A stretch of DNA of 64,000 bases from an uncultured Prevotella sp. (lineage in GTDB: Bacteria; Bacteroidota; Bacteroidia; Bacteroidales; Bacteroidaceae), in contig ONAR01000003.1 of the NCBI GenBank assembly GCA_900315835.1, forward strand, positions 28,725 through 92,724, written 5' to 3'. Numbering within the stretch: position 1 is the first letter of the stretch; every line of letters starts with the position of its first letter. The position numbers were made by a program, and so were the translations under genes. This document shows positions 18,585 to 28,633 of the stretch, piece by piece. The notes under the pieces were generated by a model that saw only the letters and a list, made by a program, of their open reading frames with translations, did no database searches and was not told the DNA's origin.

Positions 18585-19976
18585 TTATTTGTTTTTTACA
18601 ATCTGCGCGGTGAACGTGGCTTCCGATACCACTTGATCGCCGACAAACATGTAGCCCTTCATCGAACTGATGCCGTGGCGCACAGGGCTGAGCAGTTCCA
18701 CGCGGAAGAGCAGGGTGTCGCCGGGTACCACCTTGCGGCGGAACTTCACGCCGTCAATCTTGAGGAAATACGTCGACCACTTCTCCGGTTCCTCGAGCTG
18801 ACTGAGCACCAGCAAGCCGCCGCATTGGGCCATGGCCTCAATCTGCAATACGCCGGGCATCACCGGTTCCTCGGGGAAGTGACCCTGGAAGAAGGGCTCG
18901 TTGGCTGTGACGTTCTTCACGCCGACGATGGTGGTGGCGCCCATGGCTACCACCTTGTCGATGAGCTGCATGGGATAGCGGTGGGGCAACAGCTGGCGGA
19001 TGCGCACATTGTCCATCAGCGGCTCGTCGTTGGGGTCGTAGATGGGTGCCTGCACCTCATGCTTGCGAATCTCGCGGCGCATCTGACGGGCAAATTTATT
19101 GTTGATGGAGTGACCCGGGCGCGTGGCGATGATGCGGCCCTTGATGGGCTTGCCGATGAGCGCCATGTCGCCGATGATGTCGAGCAGCTTGTGGCGGGTG
19201 CACTCGTTATCCCACTGCAGTGGGCGGTGCTGGATGTAGCCAATCTTCGTGGCGTCGATATGGGGCACATGGAGCAGGTCGGCGAGCTTATCCAACTGCT
19301 GCTGCCCAACCTGACGCTCGTAGATGACGATGGCATTGTCGAGGTCGCCGCCCTTGATGAGGTTGGCCTCAAGCAATGGCACCACGTCGCGAACGAAGAC
19401 GAAGGTGCGCGCAGGGGCTATCTCGGTGGCGTATTTGTCGATGTTGTCGAGGGTGGCGAACTGCGAACTGATAAACTTGGAGTCGAACGAGCACATCGCA
19501 GTGATGGAGAAGTCCTCATCGGGCAAGATGGTGATGATGGAGCCGCTCTTATCGTCGCGCACCTCAATCTTCTTGCGGATGATGTAGTAGTCCTTCGGAG
19601 CGGTCTGCTTCACGATGCCAACGCTCATGATCTTCTTGACGTAGGCATCGGCGGCGCCGTCGAGGATAGGGAACTCGGGGCCATTGACCTGAATGAGGCA
19701 GTTGTCAACGCCGAGGGCATAGAGCGCCGACATACCGTGTTCGATGGTAGAGACGCGGGCGTCGCCACTCTGCACCACGGTGCCGCGGTTGGTCTCGACC
19801 ACGTTCTCGGCGATGGCGTCGATGATGGGTTGGTCCTCCATATCGATGCGCTGTATCTTATAGCCGTAGTTCTCGGGTGCAGGATTGAAGGTGACGGTCA
19901 GACTGAGGCCCGTATGCAGGCCTTTGCCGAAAAGCGAAAAGCTGCCGCCAAGGGTGGTTTGTTTTTCAGTATCCAT
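18585..19976 (-). CDS. lpxC/fabZ: Bifunctional LpxC deacetylase / FabZ dehydratase
   Basis: A 463-residue fusion typical of Bacteroidota. Residues 1 to about 305 are LpxC: zinc ligands His80 (STIEHGMSA), His262 and Asp266 (HKLLD), with Glu101 and His289 as probable catalytic residues. Residues about 320-463 are FabZ, with catalytic His332 (LPHRYPMQLID) and Glu380 (VLQIEAMAQ). The fusion links lipid A commitment to the hydroxyacyl-ACP pool, which both steps use. It lies 9 bases after lpxD and 9 before lpxA. Confidence 0.97.
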   Translation of the reverse strand: MDTEKQTTLGGSFSLFGKGLHTGLSLTVTFNPAPENYGYKIQRIDMEDQPIIDAIAENVVETNRGTVVQSGDARVSTIEHGMSALYALGVDNCLIQVNGPEFPILDGAADAYVKKIMSVGIVKQTAPKDYYIIRKKIEVRDDKSGSIITILPDEDFSITAMCSFDSKFISSQFATLDNIDKYATEIAPARTFVFVRDVVPLLEANLIKGGDLDNAIVIYERQVGQQQLDKLADLLHVPHIDATKIGYIQHRPLQWDNECTRHKLLDIIGDMALIGKPIKGRIIATRPGHSINNKFARQMRREIRKHEVQAPIYDPNDEPLMDNVRIRQLLPHRYPMQLIDKVVAMGATTIVGVKNVTANEPFFQGHFPEEPVMPGVLQIEAMAQCGGLLVLSQLEEPEKWSTYFLKIDGVKFRRKVVPGDTLLFRVELLSPVRHGISSMKGYMFVGDQVVSEATFTAQIVKNK

Positions 19977-19985
19977 AGTGTCTGG

Positions 19986-21029
19986 TTATTTCTGTTGGTT
20001 GCGAAGTTCATCGACTTCTTTCTGTAGCGCGTTGAGCTGCTTGTAAATCTCGGGTAAGCGGCGGAAGATGGCCTGGCTCTTGAAGTAGTTCATCTTCGGC
20101 ATCGGTGGTGTGCCGATGAGCGTCTGGTTGCTCTTCAGTGAGCCGGGAACGCCCGACTGTGCACCGAGCAATACGCGGTCGCCGATGGTGATGTGGCCGG
20201 AGATGCCCACCTGACCGCCAAACATACACCACTCACCGACCTTCGTTGATCCGGCTACGCCTACCTGCGACGACATCACTGTGTTTGCGCCGATGTCGGT
20301 GTTGTGGGCAATCTGTACGAGGTTGTCGAGCTTGACGCCCTTGCGCACGATGGTGGAGCCCATCGTGGAGCGGTCGACGCAGGTGTTGGCGCCAATCTCC
20401 ACATCGTCTTCGATGGTCACGATGCCAATCTGGGGAATCTTATCGTACTGCTTCGTCTCCATGTTGGGCGCGAAGCCGAAGCCGTCGGCGCCGATGACGG
20501 CACCCGAGTGGAGCACGACGTTGTTGCCCAGACGGCAGTCGTGGTAGATGGAGACGTGGGGATAGAAGAGGCAGTTGTTGCCCACCTTGACGTTCTCCAT
20601 GATGGTCACGTTGGGGTAGATCTGGCAGCCGTCGCCAATCTCGACGCCGTCAGCGATGTAGGCAAAGGCGCCGATGTAGCAGTCGTTGCCGACTTTGGCC
20701 TTGGGCGAGATGAAAGCGAGTGGGTCGATGCCCTTCTTCTTTGGCTGGGCCGAGGCGTAGAGCTGCAGCAATTTGGCCACGCAGTCGCGGGCGTTGTCCA
20801 CGCGGATGAGCGTCGTGGTCACGGGCTCGGTGAGGGCGATGCTGCTGTCAATTAGGACTATGCTCGATTTGGTTTGATAAACGTAGTGAATATATTTCTC
20901 GTTGGCAAGGAACGAGATGGCTCCGGGTACGCCCTCCTCAATCTTGGCGAAGGTATGAACACTGGCGTTTTCGTCGCCTTCCACCTTGCCTCCGATGAAC
21001 TGGGCTATTTGCTTAGCGGTAAACTCCAT
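19986..21029 (-). CDS. lpxD: UDP-3-O-acylglucosamine N-acyltransferase (LpxD)
   Basis: Third step of lipid A synthesis. 347 residues: an N-terminal uridine-binding domain (1-100), a hexapeptide beta-helix (about 105-290) and a C-terminal helix. The catalytic His lies in [11 protein letters not shown]. First gene of the lipid A cluster; a -7 element TATATTTG (minus strand, 21056-21063) is about 27 bases upstream of the start, so the cluster probably has its own promoter after the terminator-like hairpin at 21178-21196. Confidence 0.97.
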   Translation of the reverse strand: MEFTAKQIAQFIGGKVEGDENASVHTFAKIEEGVPGAISFLANEKYIHYVYQTKSSIVLIDSSIALTEPVTTTLIRVDNARDCVAKLLQLYASAQPKKKGIDPLAFISPKAKVGNDCYIGAFAYIADGVEIGDGCQIYPNVTIMENVKVGNNCLFYPHVSIYHDCRLGNNVVLHSGAVIGADGFGFAPNMETKQYDKIPQIGIVTIEDDVEIGANTCVDRSTMGSTIVRKGVKLDNLVQIAHNTDIGANTVMSSQVGVAGSTKVGEWCMFGGQVGISGHITIGDRVLLGAQSGVPGSLKSNQTLIGTPPMPKMNYFKSQAIFRRLPEIYKQLNALQKEVDELRNQQK

Positions 21030-21177
21030 TTTCGATATGGTTTGAAATATTTTTGCAAATATAGCAATTTATGCGCTAATAACCGCCCCGGCGGTGGTTT
21101 ATTTTCTATTTTTTATGAGAGAAGGGGGAAAAATTGCACAATGGGGGCCGCTTTGTGTAAAGACGATAGACAATAGA

Positions 21178-21196
21178 GCCGCTGCACAGCAGCGGC
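21178..21196 (-). terminator. Hairpin downstream of pyrF
   Basis: GCCGCTGC (21178-21185), loop ACA, GCAGCGGC (21189-21196): a perfect 8-bp stem 20 bases after the pyrF stop. The following T-tract is weak (TCTATTGTCT on the minus strand), so termination is likely but not certain. Confidence 0.55.
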
Positions 21197-21215
21197 CTAC
21201 TGAACCGGAGGCTGT

Positions 21216-22037
21216 TTATAGGGCTGCGAGCTCGACGACCATCTGCTCCTGCAGCTTCTTGGCGGCGGCAGCGGAGGCGGCGGCGAAGTCGGCATCGTGG
21301 CCGGCGTAGATGATGCCGCGGCTGGAGTTGACCAAGAGGCCGCAGTCCTTGATGATGCCATATTTGCAGACCTCCTGCAAGCTGCCACCCTGCGCACCGA
21401 CGCCGGGCACCAGGAGGAAGCTGTCGGGCGCCACACGGCGGATGTCCTTGAACATCTCCCCACGGGTGGCTCCGACGACGTACATCATGTTGTCGGGCGA
21501 GCCCCACTGCTGCGTCTTGCGGATGACCTTCTCAAACAGCCGTTCGCCGTCGCGGTCCTCGGTGAGCTGGAAGTCGAGCGAACCCTTGTTGCTCGTCAGC
21601 GCCAACACGATGACCCACTTGTCTTTATACGCGAGGAAGGGCGTTACGCTGTCCTCGCCCATGTAGGGCGCCACGGTGAGCGCGTCGACGCCGTAGGTAT
21701 CGAAGAAGGTTTTGGCGTACATGGCCGACGTATTGCCGATGTCGCCGCGCTTGGCATCGGCGATGATGAAGTGGTCGGGGTAGAACTTCCGCAGATAGTC
21801 GATGGTCTTCTCGAAAGCCGCCATACCGTCGAGGCCGTAGCATTCGTAGAAGGCCAGGTTCGGCTTATAGGCTACGCAATAGGGCGCCGTGGCGTCGATG
21901 ATGGCCTTGTTGAAGGCGAAGATAGGGTCGTCCTCCGTCTTGAGGCATTCGGGTATCTTATTGGTATCGGTATCGAGACCTACACAGAGGAAGGTCTTCT
22001 TCCGGAAGATCTCCTTCACGAGTTCTGCTCTGTTCAT
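21216..22037 (-). CDS. pyrF: Orotidine 5'-phosphate decarboxylase (long, type 2)
   Basis: Makes UMP from OMP. 273 residues, the longer PyrF subgroup. The catalytic tetrad motif [11 protein letters not shown] is intact (Lys in the middle), with LCVGLDTD near the N-terminus and PGVGAQGG in the phosphate-binding loop. It is the last gene of the phoH-to-pyrF operon, 81 bases after a 47-residue ORF. A/T-rich direct repeats (ACTTAAAA) fill the gap at 22060-22105. Confidence 0.95.
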   Translation of the reverse strand: MNRAELVKEIFRKKTFLCVGLDTDTNKIPECLKTEDDPIFAFNKAIIDATAPYCVAYKPNLAFYECYGLDGMAAFEKTIDYLRKFYPDHFIIADAKRGDIGNTSAMYAKTFFDTYGVDALTVAPYMGEDSVTPFLAYKDKWVIVLALTSNKGSLDFQLTEDRDGERLFEKVIRKTQQWGSPDNMMYVVGATRGEMFKDIRRVAPDSFLLVPGVGAQGGSLQEVCKYGIIKDCGLLVNSSRGIIYAGHDADFAAASAAAAKKLQEQMVVELAAL

Positions 22038-22118
22038 CGTGCTTATAACTAATAACTTATAAACTTAAAACTAACCTGCTTAAAACTTAAAAACTTAAAA
22101 ACTTACCAGCTCATGAGC

Positions 22119-22262
22119 TTACTTGCTATTCTCGATTTTAGGCTCCTCGCCCTTTGCCGGTTCCTTTTGCAACTTCGTCCACCGCAGGAGGAAATCATCC
22201 GACTGCATGGTCTCCTCTTCCTTGCTGTGGTCCTCTTTTCGCTTTGTCCAAAACTGACCCAT
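22119..22262 (-). CDS. Small hypothetical protein (47 residues) between prfA and pyrF
   Basis: An open frame starting with ATG at 22262 and ending with TAA at 22119-22121. The peptide begins MGQFWTKRKEDHSKEEE and ends EPKIENSK. It is very rich in charged residues and has two Trp (positions 5 and 28), with no membrane segment or signal. It starts 11 bases after the prfA stop, in the same direction, exactly where an operon gene would be. Otherwise the 236 bases between prfA and pyrF would be an unusually long gap in a tight operon. I do not recognise it. Coding status is an inference from position and composition. Confidence 0.6.
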   Translation of the reverse strand: MGQFWTKRKEDHSKEEETMQSDDFLLRWTKLQKEPAKGEEPKIENSK

Positions 22263-22273
22263 AACGCTTCTGT

Positions 22274-23386
22274 TTAGAGTTCGTTCTCTTTCAGTTTCTC
22301 GGCATTCTCGGCCACGGTGAGGTGGTCAATCATATCTTGGATATCGCCGTTGAGGAAGCCTTGCAGGTCGTGGATGGTGTAGCCGATGCGGTGGTCGGTG
22401 ACGCGGCCCTGCGGGAAGTTGTAGGTGCGGATCTTGGCCGAGCGGTCACCCGTAGAGACGAGCGACTTACGGCGGCTCTGGATGTCGTTGACGTATTTCG
22501 AATGCTCGCGGTCGTAGACGAAGGTGTAGAGGCGGCTCAGTGCGCGCTCCTTGTTCTTCGGCTGGTCGCGGGTCTCAGTACACTCGATGAGGATTTCCTC
22601 CACCTCCCCGGTCTCGGGGTTCTTCCAAGGGTAGCGCAGACGCACGCCCGAGCTCACCTTGTTGACGTTCTGACCACCGGCACCACTCGATCGGAAGGTA
22701 TCCCACTTGATGGCGCTCTCGTCGATATGCACCTCAAACTTCTCGGCCTCGGGCAACACGGCCACGGTGGCGGCGCTGGTGTGCATACGGCCTTGTGTTT
22801 CGGTGGCGGGCACACGCTGCACGCGGTGGACGCCTGACTCGTATTTGAGGGTGCCATAGACATTGTCGCCGGTCACGGCGAAGTCAATCTCCTTGTAGCC
22901 GCCGACGGCGCCCTCGTTGAACGAGGTGACGCTAATCTGCCAGCCCTTCGACTCGCAGAAACGCTTGTACATATTGAACAGGTCGCCCGCAAACAGGGCA
23001 GCCTCGTCGCCGCCGGTACCGGCGCGTATCTCCATCTGCACGTTCTTGGCGTCCTCGGGGTCCTTGGGCACAAGGTCAAGCTTGATCTCCTCCTCGAGCT
23101 TCGGCTGCAGCGCCTCATTCTCCTGCAGCTCCTCGCGCGCCATGGCCTTCATGTCGGGGTCACTCTCGTTGGCGATGATGTCCTTGGCCTCCTTGATGGC
23201 GTTGAGGCAGGCAATATAGCGCTTGCGCGCGTCCATGATGTCGCCGAGCTCCTTATACTCCTTGGTGAGCTTGACGTAGCGCCGCTGGTCGGCGATGACG
23301 TCGGGGTCGGTGATGAGCGTCGATACTTCCTGAAAGCGGGCATCGAGGCCGTCGAGCTTTTGCAGTATGCTGTTTTCTTCTGCCAT
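22274..23386 (-). CDS. prfA: Peptide chain release factor 1
   Basis: Reads UAA and UAG stops. 370 residues. The codon-recognition tripeptide PAT is at 193-195 (HRVQRVPATETQGR), which marks RF1 rather than RF2. The peptidyl-tRNA hydrolysis motif GGQ is at 237-239 (SSGAGGQNVNK). The gene overlaps purM by one base (TAATG), so translation is coupled. Confidence 0.97.
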   Translation of the reverse strand: MAEENSILQKLDGLDARFQEVSTLITDPDVIADQRRYVKLTKEYKELGDIMDARKRYIACLNAIKEAKDIIANESDPDMKAMAREELQENEALQPKLEEEIKLDLVPKDPEDAKNVQMEIRAGTGGDEAALFAGDLFNMYKRFCESKGWQISVTSFNEGAVGGYKEIDFAVTGDNVYGTLKYESGVHRVQRVPATETQGRMHTSAATVAVLPEAEKFEVHIDESAIKWDTFRSSGAGGQNVNKVSSGVRLRYPWKNPETGEVEEILIECTETRDQPKNKERALSRLYTFVYDREHSKYVNDIQSRRKSLVSTGDRSAKIRTYNFPQGRVTDHRIGYTIHDLQGFLNGDIQDMIDHLTVAENAEKLKENEL

Positions 23387-24549
23387 TAGTAATTAAATTC
23401 TCCGTATTCTGATTTGATGGTTAACGACTTCTTGCCCTCCTCGATGTGGCCGATGACCTGCGCGTCGATGTTGAATCGGCGGCTGACGGCGATAACCTTG
23501 TCGGCCGTCTCGGGGCTGACGTAGATCTCCATGCGGTGACCCATGTTGAACACCTGATACATCTCTTTCCAGTCGGTGCCGGAGCAGTCGTGGATGATCT
23601 TGAACAGTGGTGGAATGGGGAACATATTGTCTTTGACTACATGGCAGTTGTCACCGACGAAGTTCATTACCTTCGTCTGGGCGCCGCCGGTGCAGTGGAT
23701 CATGCCGTGGATCTCGGGCCTGAGCTCCTCGAGCAGCTGACGGATGACGGGCGCATAGGTGCGGGTAGGAGAGAGCACCAGCTGACCGGCGTCGACGGTC
23801 AGGCCGTCAATCTTGTCGGTGAGGTGGTACTTGCCGCTGTAGACCAGTTCGTCGGGCACCTGATGGTCGTAGCTCTCGGGGAACTTCTCGGCGAGGTATT
23901 TGGCGAAGACGTCGTGACGGGCCGAGGTCAATCCGTTGCTGCCCATGCCGCCGTTGTAGCGGCTTTCGTAGGTAGCCTGCCCGGTGGAGCTGAGACCGAC
24001 GATGACGTCGCCGGGCCGGATGTTGGCGTTGTTGATGACGTCGCTGCGCTTCATGCGGCAGGTGACGGTGGAGTCGACGATAATGGTGCGCACGAGGTCG
24101 CCCACGTCGGCCGTCTCGCCGCCGGTGGGCCATATGCCGATGCCCATCTCACGCAGTTGGGCGAGCAGTTCGTCGGTGCCGTTGATGATGGCCGAGATGA
24201 CCTCGCCGGGGATGAGCATCTTGTTGCGGCCGATGGTCGACGAGATGAGGATGTTGTCGACGGCTCCCACGCAGAGCAGGTCGTCGGTGTTCATCACGAT
24301 GGCGTCTTGGGCAATGCCCTTCCACACGCTGAGGTCGCCGGTTTCCTTCCAGTACATGTAAGCTAACGACGACTTGGTTCCGGCGCCGTCGGCATGCATG
24401 ATGTTGCAGTAGTCGGGGTCGCCGCCGAGGATGTCGGGCATAATCTTACAGAAGGCCTGCGGGAAGATACCCTTGTCAATGTTTTTGATGGCGTTGTGGA
24501 CATCTTCCTTTGCCGCACTGACGCCGCGCATCATATATCGGTTGTTCAT
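23386..24549 (-). CDS. purM: Phosphoribosylformylglycinamidine cyclo-ligase (AIR synthase)
   Basis: Closes the imidazole ring in purine synthesis. 387 residues of the PurM/ATP-grasp-unrelated AIRS fold; blocks such as MHADGAGTKSSLAYMYWKE, LLCVGAVDNILISS and GGETADVGD are typical. The protein is slightly longer than the E. coli enzyme (345), as in other Bacteroidota (family knowledge). It is 15 bases after aroE and overlaps prfA by one base. Confidence 0.95.
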   Translation of the reverse strand: MNNRYMMRGVSAAKEDVHNAIKNIDKGIFPQAFCKIMPDILGGDPDYCNIMHADGAGTKSSLAYMYWKETGDLSVWKGIAQDAIVMNTDDLLCVGAVDNILISSTIGRNKMLIPGEVISAIINGTDELLAQLREMGIGIWPTGGETADVGDLVRTIIVDSTVTCRMKRSDVINNANIRPGDVIVGLSSTGQATYESRYNGGMGSNGLTSARHDVFAKYLAEKFPESYDHQVPDELVYSGKYHLTDKIDGLTVDAGQLVLSPTRTYAPVIRQLLEELRPEIHGMIHCTGGAQTKVMNFVGDNCHVVKDNMFPIPPLFKIIHDCSGTDWKEMYQVFNMGHRMEIYVSPETADKVIAVSRRFNIDAQVIGHIEEGKKSLTIKSEYGEFNY

Positions 24550-24564
24550 AATTATAAATAATCT

Positions 24565-25308
24565 TTATTCTTTCGTCCAAAACTCCCAACTGTCGAAGGC
24601 CTGTAGGAGGAGCATCTCCAAACCGTTCTTGACCATGGCGCCGTGGGCCTTGCCGCGGCTCATGAACTGCGTCTCGTCGGGGTTGTAGATGAGGTCATAT
24701 AATAAGGTGTGGCTGTCCATGGCCTCGTAGGGCAGGTCGGGCGACTCGTCGCTGTGGGGATACATGCCGCAAGGCGTGCAGTTGACGATTACCTTCCACT
24801 CCTTCATCATCTCGGGGGTGATGTCCTGGTAGCGAATGGTGCCGGGCTTGACCGACCGGCTCACCTTCAGCGTCTCCAGTCCGAGCGACCGCAGTCCGAA
24901 GTCGATGGCCTTCGAAGCGCCGCCGGTGCCGAGGATGAGCGCCTTCTTGTGGAAGCTCTCGAGCAGCGGTTCGATGCTGCGCGTGAAGCCGGTGACATCG
25001 CTGTTGTAGCCCTTGAGAATGGCTTTCTTGCCTTTGTGGGTGATCTTGATGACGTTGACCGCACCAATCTCGCTGGCCTCCGGACTGATGGCGTCGAGGT
25101 AACCGATGACCTTACCCTTGTAGGGGATGGTCACGTTGAGACCCCGCAGGTCAGGGTTGGTGTCGATGATCTCGGGCAGTTGCTCGATGGTGGGAATCTC
25201 GAAGTTCTCATACACGGCGTCGATGCCCTCATTCTTGAATTTCTCGTTGAAATAGCTGATAGAGAACGAGTGCACCAGCGGGTAGCCAATCAATCCGTAC
25301 TTATCCAT
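24565..25308 (-). CDS. aroE: Shikimate dehydrogenase
   Basis: Reduces 3-dehydroshikimate to shikimate with NADPH. 247 residues. Substrate-binding block YGLIGYPLVHSFSISYFNEKF, catalytic Lys in NVTIPYKGKVIGYLD, and nucleotide-binding loop LGTGGASKAIDFGL are visible. The stop lies 15 bases before purM. Co-operonic with menG; no functional tie is obvious beyond chorismate supply to menaquinone. Confidence 0.95.
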   Translation of the reverse strand: MDKYGLIGYPLVHSFSISYFNEKFKNEGIDAVYENFEIPTIEQLPEIIDTNPDLRGLNVTIPYKGKVIGYLDAISPEASEIGAVNVIKITHKGKKAILKGYNSDVTGFTRSIEPLLESFHKKALILGTGGASKAIDFGLRSLGLETLKVSRSVKPGTIRYQDITPEMMKEWKVIVNCTPCGMYPHSDESPDLPYEAMDSHTLLYDLIYNPDETQFMSRGKAHGAMVKNGLEMLLLQAFDSWEFWTKE

Positions 25309-25321
25309 AGTCAGTCAATCT

Positions 25322-26056
25322 TTATTTTTCGGCGAAATATATTGTGCAGATGCCGAAGGTGAGTCGTTTGAAGCTTACCTTGGAGAAGCCTGCCTTGCGC
25401 AGAATCTCCATCATGCGCTCGCCCTGAGGGAAGGCCTCGATGGTGGCGGTGAGGTAGTCGTAGGCGCTGCGGTCCTTGCTGATGAGCCGGCCGTAGACGG
25501 GCAGCACCGTGTGGGCGTAGATGTGGAACAGCTGGCGCATGGGGAAGGCGACGGGTGTCGTGAGTTCGGCGATGCTCAGGTGGCCTCCGGGCTTGGTCAC
25601 TCGGCACATCTCCCGGAGTCCCTGGTCGAGGTTCTGGAAGTTGCGTATGCCGAAGGCGGCGGTCACGGCATCGAAGCTGTTGTCGGGGAAGGAGAGTGCC
25701 ATGCAGTCCTCTTTCTGGAAGGAGATGACGGGGCTCAGTCCCAGTTGCTCCACCTTCTTCCGCCCGATGTTCATCATGCCTTCGGAGATGTCGGCGCCGA
25801 CGAGTTTGTCGGGCCTGAGCATCGACGCGGCGAGGATGGCAAAGTCGCCCGTACCCGTGGCGATGTCGAGCATTGTGCGGGGGTGGTAGGGCTGGAGCTG
25901 ACCGATGGCCTTGCGGCGCCAGCGCTTGTCGATGTCCCACGAAAGCCGGTGGTTGAGGGTGTCGTAAGTGGGGGCGATGTTGTCGAACATCTCCTCCACC
26001 TGTTTGCCTTTGCCCTCACTGGCGTTGTAGGGCTTTATCTGCTCTTGCTGATACAT
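25322..26056 (-). CDS. menG: Demethylmenaquinone methyltransferase
   Basis: SAM-dependent C-methyltransferase of menaquinone synthesis (UbiE/MenG family), 244 residues. The SAM motif is [26 protein letters not shown] and the [17 protein letters not shown] block are diagnostic. Bacteroidota have menaquinone, not ubiquinone, so menG is preferred (inference). It abuts purC without a gap (purC stop 26057). menA is at 45777. Confidence 0.94.
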   Translation of the reverse strand: MYQQEQIKPYNASEGKGKQVEEMFDNIAPTYDTLNHRLSWDIDKRWRRKAIGQLQPYHPRTMLDIATGTGDFAILAASMLRPDKLVGADISEGMMNIGRKKVEQLGLSPVISFQKEDCMALSFPDNSFDAVTAAFGIRNFQNLDQGLREMCRVTKPGGHLSIAELTTPVAFPMRQLFHIYAHTVLPVYGRLISKDRSAYDYLTATIEAFPQGERMMEILRKAGFSKVSFKRLTFGICTIYFAEK

Positions 26057-27007
26057 TTATTTTCTTGAAGCGAGGTAAGCCTTCACGTTGCGCTCGATGC
26101 GTGCGGCGATGTCGCCTTCCTCGGCAGCCTTGTCAAACTTCTCGCCGGTGATGTGCTCGTAGAGTTCGATGTAGCGCTCGCTGACGCTCTCGGCGTATTC
26201 GTCGGTAATCTCGGGCATCACCTGTCCGGGCTGGTTCATGAAGTTGTGCTCAATGAGCCACTGGCGGACGAACTCCTTCGACAGCTGCTTCTGGGGCTCA
26301 CCCTTGGCGAAGCGCTCCTCGTAGCCGTCGGCGTAGAAGTAACGGCTGGAGTCGGGGGTATGGATCTCGTCGATGAGGTAGAGCTGGCCGTTGCGCTTGC
26401 CGAACTCGTATTTGGTGTCGACGAGGATGAGGCCGTGCTTGGCGGCAATCTCCTGACCGCGCTGGAAGAGCTTACGGGTCCAGTCCTCGATGACGGCGTA
26501 GTCCTCAGCCGAGACGATGCCCTGCTTGATGATCTCCTCGCGCGAGATGTTCATGTCGTGGCCCTCGTCAGCCTTCGTTGTCGGGGTGATGATGGGCTCG
26601 GGGAAGCGCTCGTTCTCGCGCATGCCGTCGGGCAGTTTCACGCCGCAGAGCTCACGGCAGCCGTCCTTGTAGGCGCGCCATGCCGAACCGGTGAGGATGG
26701 ATCGGATGATCATCTCCACGCGGAATCCCTCGCATTTCAGGCCCACGGTGACCATCGGGTCGGGCGTGGCCAACTTCCAGTTGGGGCAGATGTCGGCAGT
26801 GAGGTCGAGAAATTTCGATGCAATCTGGTTGAGCACCTGACCCTTGAAGGGAATGCCCTTCGGCAGCACGACGTCGAAGGCCGAGATGCGGTCGGTAGCC
26901 ACCATGACGATGAGGTCGTCGTTGATGTCATACACATCACGAACCTTGCCGTGATAAACACTCTTCTGCCCATCAAAATGGAAATCAGTCTTTGTTAAAG
27001 CTTTCAT
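26057..27007 (-). CDS. purC: Phosphoribosylaminoimidazole-succinocarboxamide synthase
   Basis: Adds aspartate to CAIR in purine synthesis. 316 residues, the longer eukaryote/Bacteroidota-like form. [35 protein letters not shown] and LVDTKYEFG motifs are present. The start overlaps the phoH stop by 4 bases (ATGA). Confidence 0.96.
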   Translation of the reverse strand: MKALTKTDFHFDGQKSVYHGKVRDVYDINDDLIVMVATDRISAFDVVLPKGIPFKGQVLNQIASKFLDLTADICPNWKLATPDPMVTVGLKCEGFRVEMIIRSILTGSAWRAYKDGCRELCGVKLPDGMRENERFPEPIITPTTKADEGHDMNISREEIIKQGIVSAEDYAVIEDWTRKLFQRGQEIAAKHGLILVDTKYEFGKRNGQLYLIDEIHTPDSSRYFYADGYEERFAKGEPQKQLSKEFVRQWLIEHNFMNQPGQVMPEITDEYAESVSERYIELYEHITGEKFDKAAEEGDIAARIERNVKAYLASRK

Positions 27008-27984
27008 TTTTCCTCTCCTTTGTTATCTTTGTTTGATTTTTCTTTCATTCGTTTGTCGTAAGCATCGTAGGCATTGACGATGCGGGTGACGAGCTTGTGC
27101 CGCACGATGTCTTTCTGGGTGAGGCGGACGACGCTGATGCCCTCCACCCCCGACAGTATTTCGAGCGCCTCGCGAAGTCCGCTTTTCTGCTCGCGTGGCA
27201 GGTCGATCTGTGTCATGTCGCCGGTGATGATCATCTTCGTGTTCCACCCCATGCGTGTGAGGAACATACGTATCTGCGCCGGTGTGGTATTCTGTGCCTC
27301 ATCGAGGATGACCACGGCGTCGCTCAGCGTACGGCCGCGCATGAAGGCCAGCGGCGCAATCTGAATGATGTGTTTCTCCATCATGTCCTGCAGTCGTGTG
27401 GCAGGTATCATGTCCTCTAACGCGTCGTAGAGTGGTTGCAGGTAGGGGTCTATCTTGTCCTTCATGTCGCCCGGCAGGAATCCAAGCTTCTCACCGGCCT
27501 CGACGGCGGGTCGGCTGAGGATGATTTTCTTGATGGCCTTCTCCTTGAGTGCCTTCACCGCCAGGGCGATGCTGAGGTAGGTCTTACCCGTTCCGGCCGG
27601 TCCTACGGCGAAGATCATGTCGTCGCGGTCGAAGGCAGAGACGAGCTTCTGCTGGTTCTCCGAGCGTGGCTTCACCGGGCGGCCTGAGATGCTGTAGACC
27701 AGCACGTCCTTTATGGCGTCGGCTTTGGTCTTGTTGCCTTTGACGATGTCGAGGATGTCCTCGTCGGTGAGGGTGTTGTATTTGAGCACGTGGCGGCGTA
27801 TTTTCTCCAGGTCCTCCTCCACCTTGGCCATATCCTCCTCGTCGCCCAGGACGCGTATGACGTTGCCCCTGGCCACGATGCGCAGCTTGGGGAAGAGCGA
27901 CTTAATCATCTGCAGGTGGGCGTTGTTGACGCCGTAAAAGATGATGGGCTCAATGTCCTCTAATACGATATGCTTCTCTATCAA
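27004..27984 (-). CDS. PhoH family ATPase (YbeZ/PhoL-like)
   Basis: A 326-residue P-loop ATPase with an N-terminal KH-like region and C-terminal PhoH domain. Walker A is [16 protein letters not shown], Walker B is [12 protein letters not shown]; the [20 protein letters not shown] stretch is characteristic. Family members act with the YbeY endoribonuclease in RNA processing (family knowledge), though no ybeY is nearby here. It is the first gene of the operon ending in pyrF and has a clear promoter at 28037-28067. Confidence 0.93.
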   Translation of the reverse strand: MIEKHIVLEDIEPIIFYGVNNAHLQMIKSLFPKLRIVARGNVIRVLGDEEDMAKVEEDLEKIRRHVLKYNTLTDEDILDIVKGNKTKADAIKDVLVYSISGRPVKPRSENQQKLVSAFDRDDMIFAVGPAGTGKTYLSIALAVKALKEKAIKKIILSRPAVEAGEKLGFLPGDMKDKIDPYLQPLYDALEDMIPATRLQDMMEKHIIQIAPLAFMRGRTLSDAVVILDEAQNTTPAQIRMFLTRMGWNTKMIITGDMTQIDLPREQKSGLREALEILSGVEGISVVRLTQKDIVRHKLVTRIVNAYDAYDKRMKEKSNKDNKGEEK

Positions 27985-28036
27985 GACTCTTTCCGTTAAA
28001 TTTAGACCAAGCCTTCCGGCCGTATTGTTTACGCAG

Positions 28037-28067
28037 CAAAATTAATACATTTTCTTGATTTAACAAA
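28037..28067 (-). promoter_or_regulatory. Promoter of the phoH-purC-menG-aroE-purM-prfA-pyrF operon
   Basis: On the minus strand TTTG (28064-28067) is followed after 19 bp by TAATTTTG (28037-28044), an exact match to the Bacteroidota -33/-7 pair. The expected transcript start is near 28030, about 46 bases before the phoH ATG. Confidence 0.8.
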
Positions 28068-28249
28068 CACCTTATTCATAAATGTTTGAAAAAGCTGGCG
28101 GATAGTTTCAATCCGGGGCACCTGATGGGGCAGTTTTCAATATTCCCATTTTGGGAACTTAGGATTTTCCTGCCGCATGTCAGAATGCACCTTATGTTAC
28201 GTTGTTACGCTGTTACGTTGTTACGCATCGTTAATTTGCTTGCGAATGA

Positions 28250-28300
28250 TTTGGGTATTGCCAGCCATTTGACTGGACTTCCGGACTTCTGTGACTTCTG
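28250..28300. repeat. Dispersed repeat, copy 1
   Basis: GGGTATTGCCAGCCATTTGA followed by CTGGACTTCCGGACTTCTGTGA recurs in inverted orientation at 29986-30060 with only a few changes. It leads straight into the 17-bp array. This is the boundary of a mobile or recombining repeat element. Confidence 0.8.
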
Positions 28301-28514
28301 GACTTCTGTGACTTCTGGACTTCTGTGACTTCTGGACTTCTGTGACTTCTGGACTTCTGTGACTTCTGGACTTCTCTGACTTCTGGACTTCTGTGACTTC
28401 TGGACTTCTGTGACTTCTGGACTTCTGTGACTTCTGGACTTCTGTGACTTCTGGACTTCTAAGATCTTCCGGACTTCTAAAATCGTCCAGACTTCCAAAA
28501 TCGTCCAGACTTCC
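28283..28514. repeat. 17-bp minisatellite with 18-bp degenerate tail
   Basis: Ten units of GGACTTCTGTGACTTCT begin every 17 bp from 28283 to 28452, with a single change (TCTCTG) in the sixth. They are followed by three 18-bp relatives of the form GGACTTCTAAAATCGTCC and a partial one. Each unit is itself two halves of GACTTCT. There are no spacers. Near identity among central units indicates recent expansion. Confidence 0.92.
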
Positions 28515-28596
28515 AACTGTAATGACTGGATTGCAGCCATGAAAACTGAAAAATCATCACCTCAGATCACCTTGCTGTCTGTCAGATAGATAGGTA

Positions 28597-28622
28597 GGGG
28601 TGCCCTGTTTTAGGGCATCCCC
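28597..28622. terminator. Hairpin resembling a terminator in the repeat island
   Basis: GGGGTGCCCT (28597-28606) pairs with AGGGCATCCCC (28612-28622), with one bulged A and a T-rich loop. No gene clearly reads into it, so it may end an unannotated RNA or be a dispersed element. Confidence 0.4.
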
Positions 28623-28633
28623 AACCGCCACAT

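Noticed and set aside
18567-20027. 486-codon plus-strand open frame opposite lpxC/fabZ
   Set aside because: It is the antisense shadow of a GC-rich, strongly coding minus-strand gene, shows no recognisable motif and is composed mainly of mirror-type residues.
28283-28514. CRISPR array
   Set aside because: The units are contiguous with no spacers and there are no cas genes in the window; it is a minisatellite.
28205-28540. 111-codon minus-strand open frame through the minisatellite
   Set aside because: Its peptide is the translation of the 17-bp repeat, without start context or conserved domain.
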